Part shown: piece after piece, positions 8,477 to 17,490 of the stretch
Layout: the number at the start of each line of letters is the position of its first letter
How positions within the stretch are numbered: the stretch's first letter is position 1
Assembly (NCBI RefSeq): GCF_000154725.1
Contig: NZ_DS544873.1
Coordinates: forward strand, 3,385,339 to 3,449,338
From: Kordia algicida OT-1
GTDB lineage: Bacteria > Bacteroidota > Bacteroidia > Flavobacteriales > Flavobacteriaceae
Direction of reading: 5' to 3'
DNA length: 64,000 nucleotides
The notes under the pieces: generated by a model
Seen by the model: the letters and a program-made list of their open reading frames with translations, nothing else
Databases searched by the model: none
Told to the model about the DNA's origin: nothing
Program-made: the position numbers and the translations under genes

Positions 8477-8481
8477 TAAAA

Positions 8482-8514
8482 AAAGACAGTCTTACCATAT
8501 TACAAGACTGTCTT
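8482..8514. terminator. Hairpin terminator between convergent genes
   Basis: AAAGACAGTCTT and AAGACTGTCTTT form a 12-bp stem with a short loop and T-rich flanks. It serves the secreted protein gene on the left and the ssb gene on the right. Confidence 0.85.
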
Positions 8515-8529
8515 TCCTTTTTTTAAATT

Positions 8530-8862
8530 CTATCTGCCTAACATTAAAATTTCGTTTACCAATACTTCAGTAACGTACTTTTTTTCGCCTTCGTCTGTTT
8601 CATAAGTACGATTCGTCAATTTCCCTTCTATCGCAATTTCTTTTCCTTTTAATAAGTATTTTTCCACGATTTCGGCAGTTTTGTTCCATGCGATTAGGTT
8701 GTGCCAATACGTATTTTCAATTTTATCTCCTTGTGCGTTTTTATACGTTTCGTTGGTAGCAATAGAAAATTTTGCAATCTTTTTACCATCTTCTAAATTG
8801 ATAATTTCTGGGTCATTTCCTAAATTTCCAATTAACTGTACTCTGTTTCTAAGCGTGTTCAT
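8530..8862 (-). CDS. ssb: Single-stranded DNA-binding protein
   Basis: A 110-residue OB-fold protein starting MNTLRNRVQLIGNLGNDPEI. The central segment NTYWHNLIAWNKTAEIVEKYLLKGKEIAIEGKLTNRTYE is the typical SSB core, with the Trp residues that stack on bases. The protein ends at the OB fold with LMLGR and lacks the acidic, Pro-rich C-terminal tail that recruits partner proteins. It therefore resembles the short accessory SSBs common in Bacteroidota rather than the main replicative SSB. It is convergent with the secreted protein gene and divergent from the acetyltransferase. Confidence 0.93.
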   Translation of the reverse strand: MNTLRNRVQLIGNLGNDPEIINLEDGKKIAKFSIATNETYKNAQGDKIENTYWHNLIAWNKTAEIVEKYLLKGKEIAIEGKLTNRTYETDEGEKKYVTEVLVNEILMLGR

Positions 8863-8998
8863 AAGATTATGTTTTTAAAATTAATAGTTGATTTTGTATT
8901 CAAATCGTTATCGTAATTCGACAGTGCAAATATGAAACGACACGCAAATTTTATTCGGTTACAAAGCACTTACTTTCGTTTACAAATATTTGTAGTCG

Positions 8999-9028
8999 TT
9001 TGTAAATGGATAATTTTTCATACCTTAG
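8999..9028 (+). promoter_or_regulatory. Promoter of the GNAT gene
   Basis: TTTG (8999-9002) and TACCTTAG (9021-9028) are separated by 18 bases, close to the Bacteroidota TTTG/TAnnTTTG pattern. Transcription would begin near 9034, downstream of an in-frame ATG at 8932. This supports the ATG at 9046 as the true start. Confidence 0.5.
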
Positions 9029-9045
9029 GCATCTATAAGTTACAC

Positions 9046-9579
9046 ATGAACATACACTTAGAAACCCAACGACTTATCATTCGAGACCTTACAGAACAAG
9101 ACATTGACGGCATGTTTGCTTTGGATTCCGATCCGGAAGTACACAAATATTTAGGCAACAAACCCATCAAACATAAAGACGAAGCTTTAAAATATATTAA
9201 AGATGTAAATACCCAATATGTAGAACGCGGTATCGGACGTTGGGCAGTAGAATTGAAAGAAACAGGCAAATTTATAGGTTGGTGTGGCTTGCGATTGTAT
9301 ACCGATTATACCTTTAACAATCACACAAATTTTCACGATATCGGCTACCGATTGCGACGTGAATTTTGGGGAAAAGGTTATGCTACAGAAGCTTCAAAAG
9401 TATGTCTGAAATATGCTTGGAATGTAATGAAACTCAATACAGTTTATGGAATTACCGAAAAAGGAAACGAAGCTTCACACAAAGTATTACTCAAAATTGG
9501 ACTGAATTATATAGAAGATTTTTTCTACAAACCCGAAAATATGATGCTGCGTTGGTACAGTATCTCAAAACCTAAATAA
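9046..9579 (+). CDS. GNAT family N-acetyltransferase (RimJ/RimL-like)
   Basis: A 177-residue acetyltransferase that would move acetyl from acetyl-CoA to an amino group. It starts with the RimJ/RimL hallmark LETQRLIIRDLTEQDIDGMF. The middle strand reads IGRWAVELKETGKFIGWCGLR, and the CoA-binding segment is GYRLRREFWGKGYATEA (about 106-122), where the usual Arg/Gln-x-x-Gly-x-Gly/Ala loop appears as FWGKGYA. The C-terminal NEASHKVLLKIGL helix is also typical. The substrate is unknown. A longer reading frame from 8932 exists, but a promoter lies between the two starts. The next gene begins four bases downstream. Confidence 0.9.
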   Translation: MNIHLETQRLIIRDLTEQDIDGMFALDSDPEVHKYLGNKPIKHKDEALKYIKDVNTQYVERGIGRWAVELKETGKFIGWCGLRLYTDYTFNNHTNFHDIGYRLRREFWGKGYATEASKVCLKYAWNVMKLNTVYGITEKGNEASHKVLLKIGLNYIEDFFYKPENMMLRWYSISKPK

Positions 9580-9582
9580 GCG

Positions 9583-9933
9583 ATGGAAAAGAAATGTTTA
9601 GAATGTGGCGATGCATTTAAAGGTCGCGTTGATAAGAAATTTTGTAGTGATTATTGTAGAAACACCTATAACAATCGACTGAATAAAGATGGAAAAAATC
9701 TCATTCGGAATATCAACAATCGTTTGCGTAAAAACTGGCGAATTTTAGAAGATTTAAACGTAAACAACAAAACAAAAACAACGAAAGCAAAACTTCTAGA
9801 AAAAGGATTTGACTTTAATTATTTTACTTCTATTTATGTGACAAAAGCAGAAGCGACGTATTATTACGTGTACGATCAAGGGTATTTGTCGCTAGAAAAT
9901 GATTATTATTTATTGGTAAAAAAGAATGCTTAG
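9583..9933 (+). CDS. Zinc-ribbon-like hypothetical protein
   Basis: A 116-residue protein whose N-terminus has a four-Cys knuckle, KCLECGDAF followed by KKFCSDYCRNTYNNR (Cys5, Cys8, Cys21, Cys25 by count). This matches small zinc ribbons that bind nucleic acid or act as structural modules. The rest is helical and basic, with a Tyr-rich end (TYYYVYDQGYLSLENDYYLL). It follows the acetyltransferase by four bases and overlaps the next gene by eight, so 9046-10935 is probably one operon. The exact function is unknown. Confidence 0.75.
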   Translation: MEKKCLECGDAFKGRVDKKFCSDYCRNTYNNRLNKDGKNLIRNINNRLRKNWRILEDLNVNNKTKTTKAKLLEKGFDFNYFTSIYVTKAEATYYYVYDQGYLSLENDYYLLVKKNA

Positions 9934-10243
9934 TATGACTAAAAAAAGTGTAAGTGTCTTTTCTTTTTTTATTTTAATCGTATCAATTGCTGGTTCGTTG
10001 CTATATCGAAATCATCAGAAGCAACAAAAAAACAATGAAGTCTTAGAAGCAAATAAAGAACTGTTTTTAAAGATCAAAGCGTTGCAGGAAAAAGAAGAAT
10101 ATGAAGCACAACAAGAAATCATAAAAGCAAAACGAGATTCCATATTCAATCTAGAAAAGAAAGAACGCGAAGCACAGATACAACAAATAAAGGAAACTAT
10201 AAAAAGACTTGAAGAAGAAGCCAAACAAAATAATACAAACTAA
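9926..10243 (+). CDS. Hypothetical membrane-anchored coiled-coil protein
   Basis: A 105-residue protein with one N-terminal helix (about 10-28, SVFSFFILIVSIAGSLLY) and a long charged coiled coil rich in Glu, Lys and Gln (about 30-102). The ORF overlaps the upstream zinc-ribbon gene by eight bases. An alternative ATG at 9935 would remove the overlap and give MTKKSVS. The shape resembles small scaffold or spacer proteins, and no enzymatic motif is visible. It is two bases from the GIDE-like gene, suggesting a joint envelope function. Confidence 0.7.
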   Translation: MLSMTKKSVSVFSFFILIVSIAGSLLYRNHQKQQKNNEVLEANKELFLKIKALQEKEEYEAQQEIIKAKRDSIFNLEKKEREAQIQQIKETIKRLEEEAKQNNTN

Positions 10244-10245
10244 TT

Positions 10246-10935
10246 ATGGACTATTTCGAATTTATAATTCCTGCACTTTTCGTTCTCGGCGTTGGCGCAT
10301 TTATCTTCGTTGCCATCTATTTCAGCATCAAAAACAAGATTCTTCGAGAATTGAAAAAAGTACGTCGAAAGAATATTCAAAGTGTTCGTGAAAACGAATA
10401 TGTAAAAATTGTGGGGAAAGCCAAATATGCTGGCGAACCGTTAATTGCACCATTGAGCAAACGAAAATGTGTCTATTATGATGTAAAAGTGAAGGAGAAA
10501 CGTGGAAAACACTGGCGAAATATTATCAACGATGTGCAATTTCAAGATTTTTTTATCCAAACAGGTACAGACAGTGCTATAATTCATCTTAACACACGAC
10601 GCGGATTCGAGAAAAGAGTACACTTAGTTGCCGATCATGCATTCAGTTCTGGTTTTTTAAATACGGTTGATGAAGAAGTAGAACGCTACTTAGGTCAATA
10701 CGGAAAAAATAGTAAAGGCGCATTTGGATTCAATCGGACGATGCGCTATACAGAACGCATCATTGAAGTTGATGAAGAAATTGCAGTCATGGGCATTGGA
10801 AAATGGTCTACGATAGACACACCAATTGATGGCTATTCTGATTCCCGAATTTTAACTTTATCAGGGAATTCAAAACAACGATTGTTAATTACCGATGAAC
10901 CGAAAGCGTTGGAACGTGTGAAAAGAAAATTGTAA
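10246..10935 (+). CDS. Membrane protein with a GIDE-like (MULAN-type) domain
   Basis: A 229-residue protein with one N-terminal transmembrane helix (about 6-28) and a soluble domain. That domain shows VKIVGKAKYAGEPLIAPLSKRKCVYYDVKV, a following strand QDFFIQTGTDSAIIHL and, later, ERIIEVDEEIAVMGIGKW. These are the hallmarks of the GIDE domain, first named in the eukaryotic E3 ligase MULAN/GIDE and widespread in bacteria without the RING part. The bacterial role is unknown and likely membrane-associated. No RING or Zn-binding Cys cluster is present. It is the last gene of the apparent 9046-10935 operon and meets the CBS gene tail to tail one base away. Confidence 0.75.
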   Translation: MDYFEFIIPALFVLGVGAFIFVAIYFSIKNKILRELKKVRRKNIQSVRENEYVKIVGKAKYAGEPLIAPLSKRKCVYYDVKVKEKRGKHWRNIINDVQFQDFFIQTGTDSAIIHLNTRRGFEKRVHLVADHAFSSGFLNTVDEEVERYLGQYGKNSKGAFGFNRTMRYTERIIEVDEEIAVMGIGKWSTIDTPIDGYSDSRILTLSGNSKQRLLITDEPKALERVKRKL

Positions 10936-10936
10936 A

Positions 10937-11407
10937 TCACTTCCAGCTTTGCCCTTTTAACTTCATGGCAGCTTTTAAAATATCTTTTTGGCTAATTTGT
11001 CCGACCAATTTTCCATTTTCTACAATAGGGAAACGTCTTCTTTTCGTTTCAATAAACTTATTCGCTGCATCAAAAATATTCAAATCTCCATCAATAGTTT
11101 CTACATTTTTTGCCATATGTGCTTCTATCTTATTGTGCTCAAACGGCATGTTGTAATAACGACTGTCAGAAATTTGCTTGATACAATCTCCTTCCGAGAT
11201 AATTCCAATCAACTCATTTTGATCGTTTACCACAGGTCCGCCAGAAATTTTATGCTGAATCAATTTTTGAATCACTTCTTCCACGGTTTGTTCTGGCTTA
11301 AATGTGATTAAATTTCGCGTCATATAATCACTTACTTTAAATGCTTCTGCTTTGTTGGTGCTGTTGGCTTGTACTTTTCGCGCGCCTTGAAAACTTTTAA
11401 TTCCCAT
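10937..11407 (-). CDS. CBS domain protein
   Basis: A 156-residue protein consisting of two CBS domains. The first (about 25-85) contains VSDYMTRNLITFKPEQTVEEVIQKLIQHKISGGPVVNDQNELIGIISEGDC; the second (about 95-150) contains HMAKNVETIDGDLNIFDAANKFIETKRRRFPIVENGKLVGQISQKDIL. Paired CBS modules bind adenine nucleotides and act as energy or ionic-strength sensors. With no effector domain attached it is likely a stand-alone sensor. It is single on the minus strand and convergent with the GIDE gene; its target is unknown. Confidence 0.93.
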   Translation of the reverse strand: MGIKSFQGARKVQANSTNKAEAFKVSDYMTRNLITFKPEQTVEEVIQKLIQHKISGGPVVNDQNELIGIISEGDCIKQISDSRYYNMPFEHNKIEAHMAKNVETIDGDLNIFDAANKFIETKRRRFPIVENGKLVGQISQKDILKAAMKLKGQSWK

Positions 11408-11529
11408 AACTTTTAAGATTTAGTCCTTACTAAAGTTACTTATTTTTAACCAGTTAACCTAAAACCGCCTTATAATCATATTTACTGTGTACTTTTTACT
11501 ATTTTTAGGCAACCGTATAATTAATCATC

Positions 11530-13812
11530 ATGAATTCTCAAAAAGCGCTTTATACTTCACTTTCATTTCTGTTACTCGCTATTGTTACGTATATCAGTTT
11601 TTATGGTGTAATGCCTCAAAAAACTTCCGAAAATAATGTACCCAAAGAAGCGTTTTCTACGGTTCGTGCATTTGCACATGTAAATGAAATGGGGAAAGAA
11701 CCACATTATCTCGGCTCAAAAGCGCATACAGATGTTCGGAATTATATTATTGCAGAGTTGAAACAATTAGGACTCAACCCCATAGTACAAGAAGGTTTTA
11801 CGCTAGATGATTATGGAAACATTTCAAAACCAAAAAATGTATTAGCACGTATAAAAGGGAAAAATAGCAAAAAAGCACTTTTATTATTGTCACATTACGA
11901 TAGTGATCCACATTCAGCAGTTGGCGCAAGTGATGCCGCTAGTGGTGTTGCAACTATTTTAGAAGGAATAAGAGCATTTTTAGCCCAAGGAAAACAACCA
12001 GAAAATGATATTATTTTGTTATTATCTGATGGAGAAGAACTAGGATTAAATGGTGCCGAATTGTTTGTAAATAAACATCCGTGGGCAAAAGATGTCGGTT
12101 TAGTGCTCAATTTTGAAGCGCGCGGAAGTGGCGGACCAAGTATTATGTTGTTGGAAACGAATAACGGAAACGCCAAACTCATCAAAGCATTTAAAGATGC
12201 TAACATGCAATATCCTGTTGGAAATTCGCTTGCGTATAGTATTTATAAAATGTTGCCAAATGATACCGATTTGACCGTTTTTAGGGAAGATGGAAACATT
12301 CAAGGATTCAATTTTGCGTTTATTGGCGATCATTTTGACTATCACACCGCAAACGATACGCCTGAAAATTTAGACTTTAATACTTTAACGCATCAAGGAT
12401 CGTATTTAATGCCGTTGTTAGCGTATTTTTCTGAGCAAGATTTGACACAAATGACAACCGATGACGATCTAATTTATTTCAATACACCTTTCGGATTTCA
12501 TACCTATCCATATTCGTGGATTTTCCCAATTTTAATTGTGCTTATCATCCTTTTTATTGGCGTAATTATTTATGGCGTAAAAGAAAAAATGCTCTCTACT
12601 AAAGGAATGTTGCTTGGATTTATACCATTTTTAGTAGCGCTTATTGTAGGTTGTATTGCGACAGTTTTAGGTTGGAAAATTATCAATTGGATGTATCCAC
12701 ACTACGCGGAAATTCAACACGGATTTACCTATAATGGATATACGTATATTTTACTCTTTGCCTTTTTATCTTTGGGAATTAGTTTTTATTTCTATCATAA
12801 ATTCAGTAAAAAAACAACGCCTGCCAATCTTACAATTGCTCCTTTATTCTTTTGGATTGTTATCGCAACACTTGCCGCTTTTTACTTAGATGGCGCAAGT
12901 TTTATTGCAATTCCAGTATTGTTGAGTTTGATTTCTGTGTTCATTCTCATCAAACGAAAAAAAAGACCTTCCGTATTGTTGTTGACAGTACTCGGAGTTC
13001 CTGCCGTGATGATTTTAGCTCCATTTATCAAGTTGTTTCCTGTTGGTTTAGGATTGAAAATGATTGCCGTTGTTCCATTATTAATTGTGTTGATTCTTGG
13101 CGTTTTAATGCCCGTTTTTGCATTGTACAAACGTAAAAAATGGACAGCACGATTGTTCTTTTTGTTAGCAATTGTGACATTTTTTGTAGCGCATTCCAAT
13201 TCAGGATTTACCGAAACAACTCAGAAGCCAAATAGTTTGGTGTATGTTTTAGATGCCGATAAAAATACTGCCAATTGGAATACATATGATGGTATTTTGG
13301 ATGATTGGACAAAGAATTACATCAAAGATGTTTCCAAAACTTCAAGCCATCAAGAAGTGATGGACAGCAAGTATAATGCTGGTTTTACGTATACGGAAAA
13401 TGCGCCAATAAAAGCAATTCCACAACCAAAAATTGAAATTATTCGTGATACAATAACGCACATGCGACATGTAACGTTAAAAATCACGCCACAGCGAAAT
13501 GTAAATCGTATAGAAATATTTAGAAAAGAAGAAGCAAACTTTACAACGCTAACAATTAATAATCTTCCATTGGAAAAACCAGAAAATGGCTGGAAAAAGC
13601 GTTTGATAACCTATTATATTTCAGATAATGAACCTTTGGAATTATCATTTACGATGAACCCAGAAGACAAACAGGAATTGATTATGTATGAAGCTTCTTT
13701 TGATTTGATGACGAATCCATTGTTTTCAATTCCTGAAAGAGCAAAAAATATGATGCCACGACCTTTTGTATTGAATGATGCTGTGATTGTGAAGAAGGTA
13801 ATTAGGTTTTAG
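11530..13812 (+). CDS. Membrane-bound M28 family zinc aminopeptidase
   Basis: A 760-residue peptidase. After an N-terminal membrane helix, the M28 domain has the metal ligands His122 and Asp124 in LLLLSHYDSDPHS, the bridging Asp135 in GASDAASG, and Glu169-Glu170 in LLLSDGEELGLNGAE. Asp-rich and His residues further on (FAFIGDHFDYHTANDTPENLD) complete the zinc site. The C-terminal half holds about eight hydrophobic segments and then a beta-rich exposed domain, an arrangement seen in Bacteroidota M28 membrane peptidases. It probably degrades peptides in the periplasm. It stands alone between a CBS gene and a repeat-rich intergenic region. Confidence 0.93.
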   Translation: MNSQKALYTSLSFLLLAIVTYISFYGVMPQKTSENNVPKEAFSTVRAFAHVNEMGKEPHYLGSKAHTDVRNYIIAELKQLGLNPIVQEGFTLDDYGNISKPKNVLARIKGKNSKKALLLLSHYDSDPHSAVGASDAASGVATILEGIRAFLAQGKQPENDIILLLSDGEELGLNGAELFVNKHPWAKDVGLVLNFEARGSGGPSIMLLETNNGNAKLIKAFKDANMQYPVGNSLAYSIYKMLPNDTDLTVFREDGNIQGFNFAFIGDHFDYHTANDTPENLDFNTLTHQGSYLMPLLAYFSEQDLTQMTTDDDLIYFNTPFGFHTYPYSWIFPILIVLIILFIGVIIYGVKEKMLSTKGMLLGFIPFLVALIVGCIATVLGWKIINWMYPHYAEIQHGFTYNGYTYILLFAFLSLGISFYFYHKFSKKTTPANLTIAPLFFWIVIATLAAFYLDGASFIAIPVLLSLISVFILIKRKKRPSVLLLTVLGVPAVMILAPFIKLFPVGLGLKMIAVVPLLIVLILGVLMPVFALYKRKKWTARLFFLLAIVTFFVAHSNSGFTETTQKPNSLVYVLDADKNTANWNTYDGILDDWTKNYIKDVSKTSSHQEVMDSKYNAGFTYTENAPIKAIPQPKIEIIRDTITHMRHVTLKITPQRNVNRIEIFRKEEANFTTLTINNLPLEKPENGWKKRLITYYISDNEPLELSFTMNPEDKQELIMYEASFDLMTNPLFSIPERAKNMMPRPFVLNDAVIVKKVIRF

Positions 13813-14136
13813 GTGTTGGGGTTTCTCATTGTCATTCCACATTTGTTGCAGAATTTAATTTGAAACATTTTATATTCTTATCTTGACAGAAACATTCTTT
13901 GAAAACATCTTGATTCCTGACTCAAAAAGTCTTGACTCTTTTCACACCTTTGTCATTCCGCATTTGTTTCGGAATCAAGTTCAACCTGATGTATTACCAT
14001 ATTGAAAATACTGAATATTCTATGTTTAGTTTCTCAATACTAACATCTCATTACTCAATACTTTTTAAATAAAAATTCAACCAAAAAAAAGCCTGAACAT
14101 ACATTCAGGCTTTCGTCTTTTATTGATTTGATATTA
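13813..14136. other. Repeat-rich intergenic region
   Basis: No gene is supported. Degenerate GTCATTCC...GGAATC hairpin elements occur at about 13839-13875 and 13953-13981, a type common between flavobacterial genes. At 14032-14062 is one of six copies in this window of a CTCAATACTAAYATCT phrase found only between genes. A terminator for the next minus-strand gene ends the region. Confidence 0.5.
14089..14112 (-). terminator. Terminator of the M13 peptidase gene
   Basis: AAGCCTGAA (14089-14097) and TTCAGGCTT (14104-14112) form a stem, and a run of T follows on the minus strand. It sits 25 bases beyond the stop of the peptidase gene. Confidence 0.8.
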
Positions 14137-16203
14137 TTACCAAATGCGAACTCTATCTTCTGGAGCAATGTACATTTTGTCTCCTTCTTTGATATCGAAT
14201 GCTTCATAGAAAGCGTCGATGTTTTGTAAAGGAACATACGCTCTGTATTGTCCTGGCGAGTGCGTATCTGTTTTGATACGTGTACGCAAAGCTTCTTCTC
14301 TCATTTTTGTTCTCCAAACGGTTGCCCAAGAAAGGAAGAAACGTTGTTCTGCGGTAAATCCGTCAATTTTGTCTGGTCGTCCGTTTTCTTTAATGTGACG
14401 TTGTAATCCGTCGTACGCACCTAAAACACCACCTAAATCTCCGATGTTTTCACCTAGCGTAAATTTACCATTGATAAATACGTCTGGCAATACTTCAATG
14501 GCACTGTACTGAGCAGCTAAAGCATTTCCTCTTTCTGTGAATTGTTTTAAATCATTTTCTGTCCACCAATTAGTTAGGTTTCCATTAGCATCAAAACGTG
14601 ATCCAGAATCGTCAAACGCATGTGAGATTTCGTGACCGATTACAGCTCCAATTCCACCGTAATTTACCGCATCATCTGCTTGATAGTTGTAAAAAGGTGG
14701 TTGTAAGATTGCTGCTGGGAAAACGATTTCATTGTTTAATGGATTGAAGTATGCGTTTACCGTTTGTGGCGACATTCCCCATTCTGATTTGTCCACTGGC
14801 TCATTAATTTCATCAAGATTTTTTCTGAATCCCCATTTTCCAACTGCCACCATGTTTTCATAGTATGAGTTTCCTTCTTTTACTTCTAAAGTAGAGTAGT
14901 CTTCCCACTCGTCAGGATATCCAATTTTTACGGTGAATTTATCTAGTTTTTCAACCGCTTTTTCTTTCGTTTCTGGACTCATCCAGTCTAACGCCATGAT
15001 TCTGTCTTTGTAGGCTTCAATGACGTTTTTAATCATTTTTTCTGCTTTTTCTTTCGCTTCTGGCGGAAATTTAGCATCAACATATAATTGTCCGATAGCT
15101 TCTCCTACAGAACCATTTACGGTTGCCAATGCTCTTTCTTTTGCGTCACGTTGCTTTTCTGCTCCGTTTAGTTCTTTCGAATAGAAATCCCAGCTTGCTT
15201 TGTTTAACTCTGTAGTCAACATTCCTGCAGCATTGTTTAGTGTAGACCAACGCATTAGGGTTTTGATATCGTCAATACTTGTAGATGTTAAGATTTCTTG
15301 TAATGCTGTCATGTATTTTGGTTGCATTACGATTACTGTATCTAATTGTTTTTTGATTTCTAAGTCAGCCATAAATTTGTTCCAGTTAATTGCTGGAGTC
15401 ATTTTGGCTAATTCTGCAACAGAGCGTGGATTGTTAAAGTTACGCATGTCTCTGCTTTGTACTTTGTCCAATCTTGGCTTTGCTAATTTTGTTTCTAACG
15501 CCAATACAGTTTCTGCATCTTTTTTAGCTTTTGCTTCATCGTCACCTAAATATTGTAACATACGTGTAATGTGTGCTACATATTTTGCTCTGATTTCTTT
15601 TGCTTTGTCATCTTCATCTAAGTAATAATCTCTTTCAGGCAATCCTAATCCGCCAGGAACCACATACGCAGCGTTCATACTACTATCGCTTAAGTTTGCA
15701 AAAGCAGTTAATCCCATAAAAGGCGCTGAAATTGTTGCCGGATTTTTAGCTAAAACCGTTTGCATGTCTTCTACAGAAGTGATTTCTGCAATTTTGTCTA
15801 AAGCTGGTTGCAAAGGTGCAATTCCTGCTTTGTTTCTTGCGGCAGTATCTAAGATAGAGTTGTAGATCATTAATGCTTTCGCCTGATCTGTTTCTGGACC
15901 GTATTTTCCGCTTTTGTTAGCTTCATCAAGAATTTCCAATACGTCTGCATCAGTATCTTTACGCAATACTCCAAAACCTCCCCAAGATGTTCTATCGGCA
16001 GGAATTTCGGTAGTTTCCATCCATTTTCCGTTTACATATGTGTAAAAGTCATCATTTGGACGTACAGAAGTGTCCATATATTCTAAGTTGATTCCGGGAA
16101 CTTGTGCTACTTCTTTAGCTTCTTCTTTTTTTTCTCCTTCACAAGAAAAAAGAAGGGCACTAGCGGTGAAACAAAGTGCTAACTTCAAGGTATTTGTCTT
16201 CAT
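14137..16203 (-). CDS. M13 family zinc metallopeptidase (neprilysin-like lipoprotein)
   Basis: A 688-residue metallopeptidase with a lipoprotein signal (ALLFSCEGEKKEE, Cys21). The zinc motif HEISH lies at about 524-528 in the stretch GAVIGHEISHAFDD, and the third ligand Glu in LGENIGDLGG follows at the usual distance. The C-terminal CxxW is replaced by EDRVRIW at the very end, as usual for bacterial M13 enzymes. It probably degrades peptides at the cell surface or in the periplasm. It is transcribed on the minus strand, followed by a terminator, with two small lipoprotein genes further upstream. Confidence 0.95.
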   Translation of the reverse strand: MKTNTLKLALCFTASALLFSCEGEKKEEAKEVAQVPGINLEYMDTSVRPNDDFYTYVNGKWMETTEIPADRTSWGGFGVLRKDTDADVLEILDEANKSGKYGPETDQAKALMIYNSILDTAARNKAGIAPLQPALDKIAEITSVEDMQTVLAKNPATISAPFMGLTAFANLSDSSMNAAYVVPGGLGLPERDYYLDEDDKAKEIRAKYVAHITRMLQYLGDDEAKAKKDAETVLALETKLAKPRLDKVQSRDMRNFNNPRSVAELAKMTPAINWNKFMADLEIKKQLDTVIVMQPKYMTALQEILTSTSIDDIKTLMRWSTLNNAAGMLTTELNKASWDFYSKELNGAEKQRDAKERALATVNGSVGEAIGQLYVDAKFPPEAKEKAEKMIKNVIEAYKDRIMALDWMSPETKEKAVEKLDKFTVKIGYPDEWEDYSTLEVKEGNSYYENMVAVGKWGFRKNLDEINEPVDKSEWGMSPQTVNAYFNPLNNEIVFPAAILQPPFYNYQADDAVNYGGIGAVIGHEISHAFDDSGSRFDANGNLTNWWTENDLKQFTERGNALAAQYSAIEVLPDVFINGKFTLGENIGDLGGVLGAYDGLQRHIKENGRPDKIDGFTAEQRFFLSWATVWRTKMREEALRTRIKTDTHSPGQYRAYVPLQNIDAFYEAFDIKEGDKMYIAPEDRVRIW

Positions 16204-16298
16204 TTTTTGATTGAGTTTAATTAGTTCTACGCAATTTAGTATAAAAAGTTTCGCGAATGTTACCGAAACTCAGGACATTAACATTTATTTAAGATAAT

Positions 16299-16817
16299 TT
16301 ATAATTGTGATTTTACGATCGAGTCGTTTTCCTTCTTTAGTTTTACAATTTCCTTTACATTATCGTTTGGAATTGCAATTGAAAGTACATAATGTGAAAT
16401 TTTCCAGGTGTCGCCTTCTTTTTTGAGAACGCCAGAACCTCTGCATAGTTCCATTTGTGTGTCTAGCATTTCATCAAACCAAGCAATATCGCCATAAGCT
16501 GAAATAAATATATTTCTTTCTAGTGCTGTAAAACTCCAAGCTTTTCCTTTGTCGAAATATGGCTTTGAAAATTCTTTAAATTCTTTATTTTGCCAGTTTT
16601 CAGTAGCATCTGTTCCTATAAAGATAGCATCATCTGTCATTTTGGAAAAGTATGCGTCAAAATCAGCATCTGCAGCAGCTTTATGCCAAGCATCTAAGAC
16701 TGAATTGATGGTGGTTTTTTGCTTTTCTAAACGAAATTCTTCTACTTTTTCACGTGCTTTTTCAGTGTTACACGCTATGAATGTAATAACGACTAATAAT
16801 GGAATGATTTTTTTCAA
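16299..16817 (-). CDS. Lipoprotein with SnoaL/DUF4440-like (NTF2 fold) domain
   Basis: A 172-residue lipoprotein with signal MKKIIPLLVVITFIAC and a domain of about 115 residues. The domain runs from VLDAWHKAAADADFDAYFSKMTDDAIFIGTDATENW through AWFDEMLD to GSGVLKKEGDTWKISHYVLS, the pattern of the NTF2-like SnoaL/DUF4440 family. The start codon read here is TTG, because no in-frame ATG precedes a good signal peptide. It lies seven bases after the stop of the upstream lipoprotein gene, suggesting coupled translation. Its biochemical role is not known. Confidence 0.8.
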   Translation of the reverse strand: MKKIIPLLVVITFIACNTEKAREKVEEFRLEKQKTTINSVLDAWHKAAADADFDAYFSKMTDDAIFIGTDATENWQNKEFKEFSKPYFDKGKAWSFTALERNIFISAYGDIAWFDEMLDTQMELCRGSGVLKKEGDTWKISHYVLSIAIPNDNVKEIVKLKKENDSIVKSQL

Positions 16818-16824
16818 AATATAA

Positions 16825-17490
16825 TTAGTTTTCTTCTGATTCTACTTCTTGGAATGGTTTTTTAGGTGACGTTGCCTTTTTCTTTGGTAGGAATTCTTTT
16901 CTGGCTTGCTGTTCTTTTTTGAGTGCGTTTGTCTCATCAACATTAGTACTGTCTTTTAATTTCATAGCATCGCCAAGAATTTCTTCTGGTTTAATGTTTA
17001 ATTGAGAAGCTTGTACTATTTGATAACAAACCGAATTGAATACTTTGTTCATTTCTACGATTTCTTTTTCTATGAAATCATTGGAAGTATTTTCGTCTGT
17101 TGCGTCGTCTTGAAGCTTTAGTGCTTTGGTTTTTAGCACTAAGAAACGACTGCGTATTTGCATGACATCTAAGTCTTTTGGATATTTCTTTTTTTCTATG
17201 ACATCAATGTTTGCTGCCAATTGCTCTAGGTCTTCTACAATGGCAAAACGCGTACTAGAATTGATGAGTTTCATGTTTTCATGAACGGTATTAAACTCCA
17301 ACCAATCTTGCACCAACTTTTTTTGATTTGGTGTCAATTCTTCAAGTTTTCCTTTTCGGGGAATATTGAGTTTGTTTTTGGCAAGATATTCCTCTTTACT
17401 TTGTGTTTCTTGTGCACGTGTTGCTTCTGCTTCTTTTTCACAAGAAATAAAGGAAATGATGATAAGAACTAATGTGATGATTTTCTTCAT
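16825..17490 (-). CDS. Hypothetical lipoprotein with coiled-coil stretches
   Basis: A 221-residue lipoprotein beginning MKKIITLVLIIISFISCEKE. The ATG at 17490 is preferred over an upstream in-frame start that would bury the signal. The mature part is highly charged and helical (for example KNKLNIPRKGKLEELTPNQK), ending in a basic, Pro-rich tail (KKKATSPKKPF). No family is recognised. It is directly upstream of the SnoaL-like lipoprotein gene on the same strand, and the two probably form a transcription unit. Confidence 0.75.
   Translation of the reverse strand: MKKIITLVLIIISFISCEKEAEATRAQETQSKEEYLAKNKLNIPRKGKLEELTPNQKKLVQDWLEFNTVHENMKLINSSTRFAIVEDLEQLAANIDVIEKKKYPKDLDVMQIRSRFLVLKTKALKLQDDATDENTSNDFIEKEIVEMNKVFNSVCYQIVQASQLNIKPEEILGDAMKLKDSTNVDETNALKKEQQARKEFLPKKKATSPKKPFQEVESEEN

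Noticed and set aside
8932-9045. Longer start for the GNAT gene
   Set aside because: A promoter with TTTG and TACCTTAG boxes lies between this ATG and the family N-terminus LETQRLIIRDL, so the later ATG fits better.
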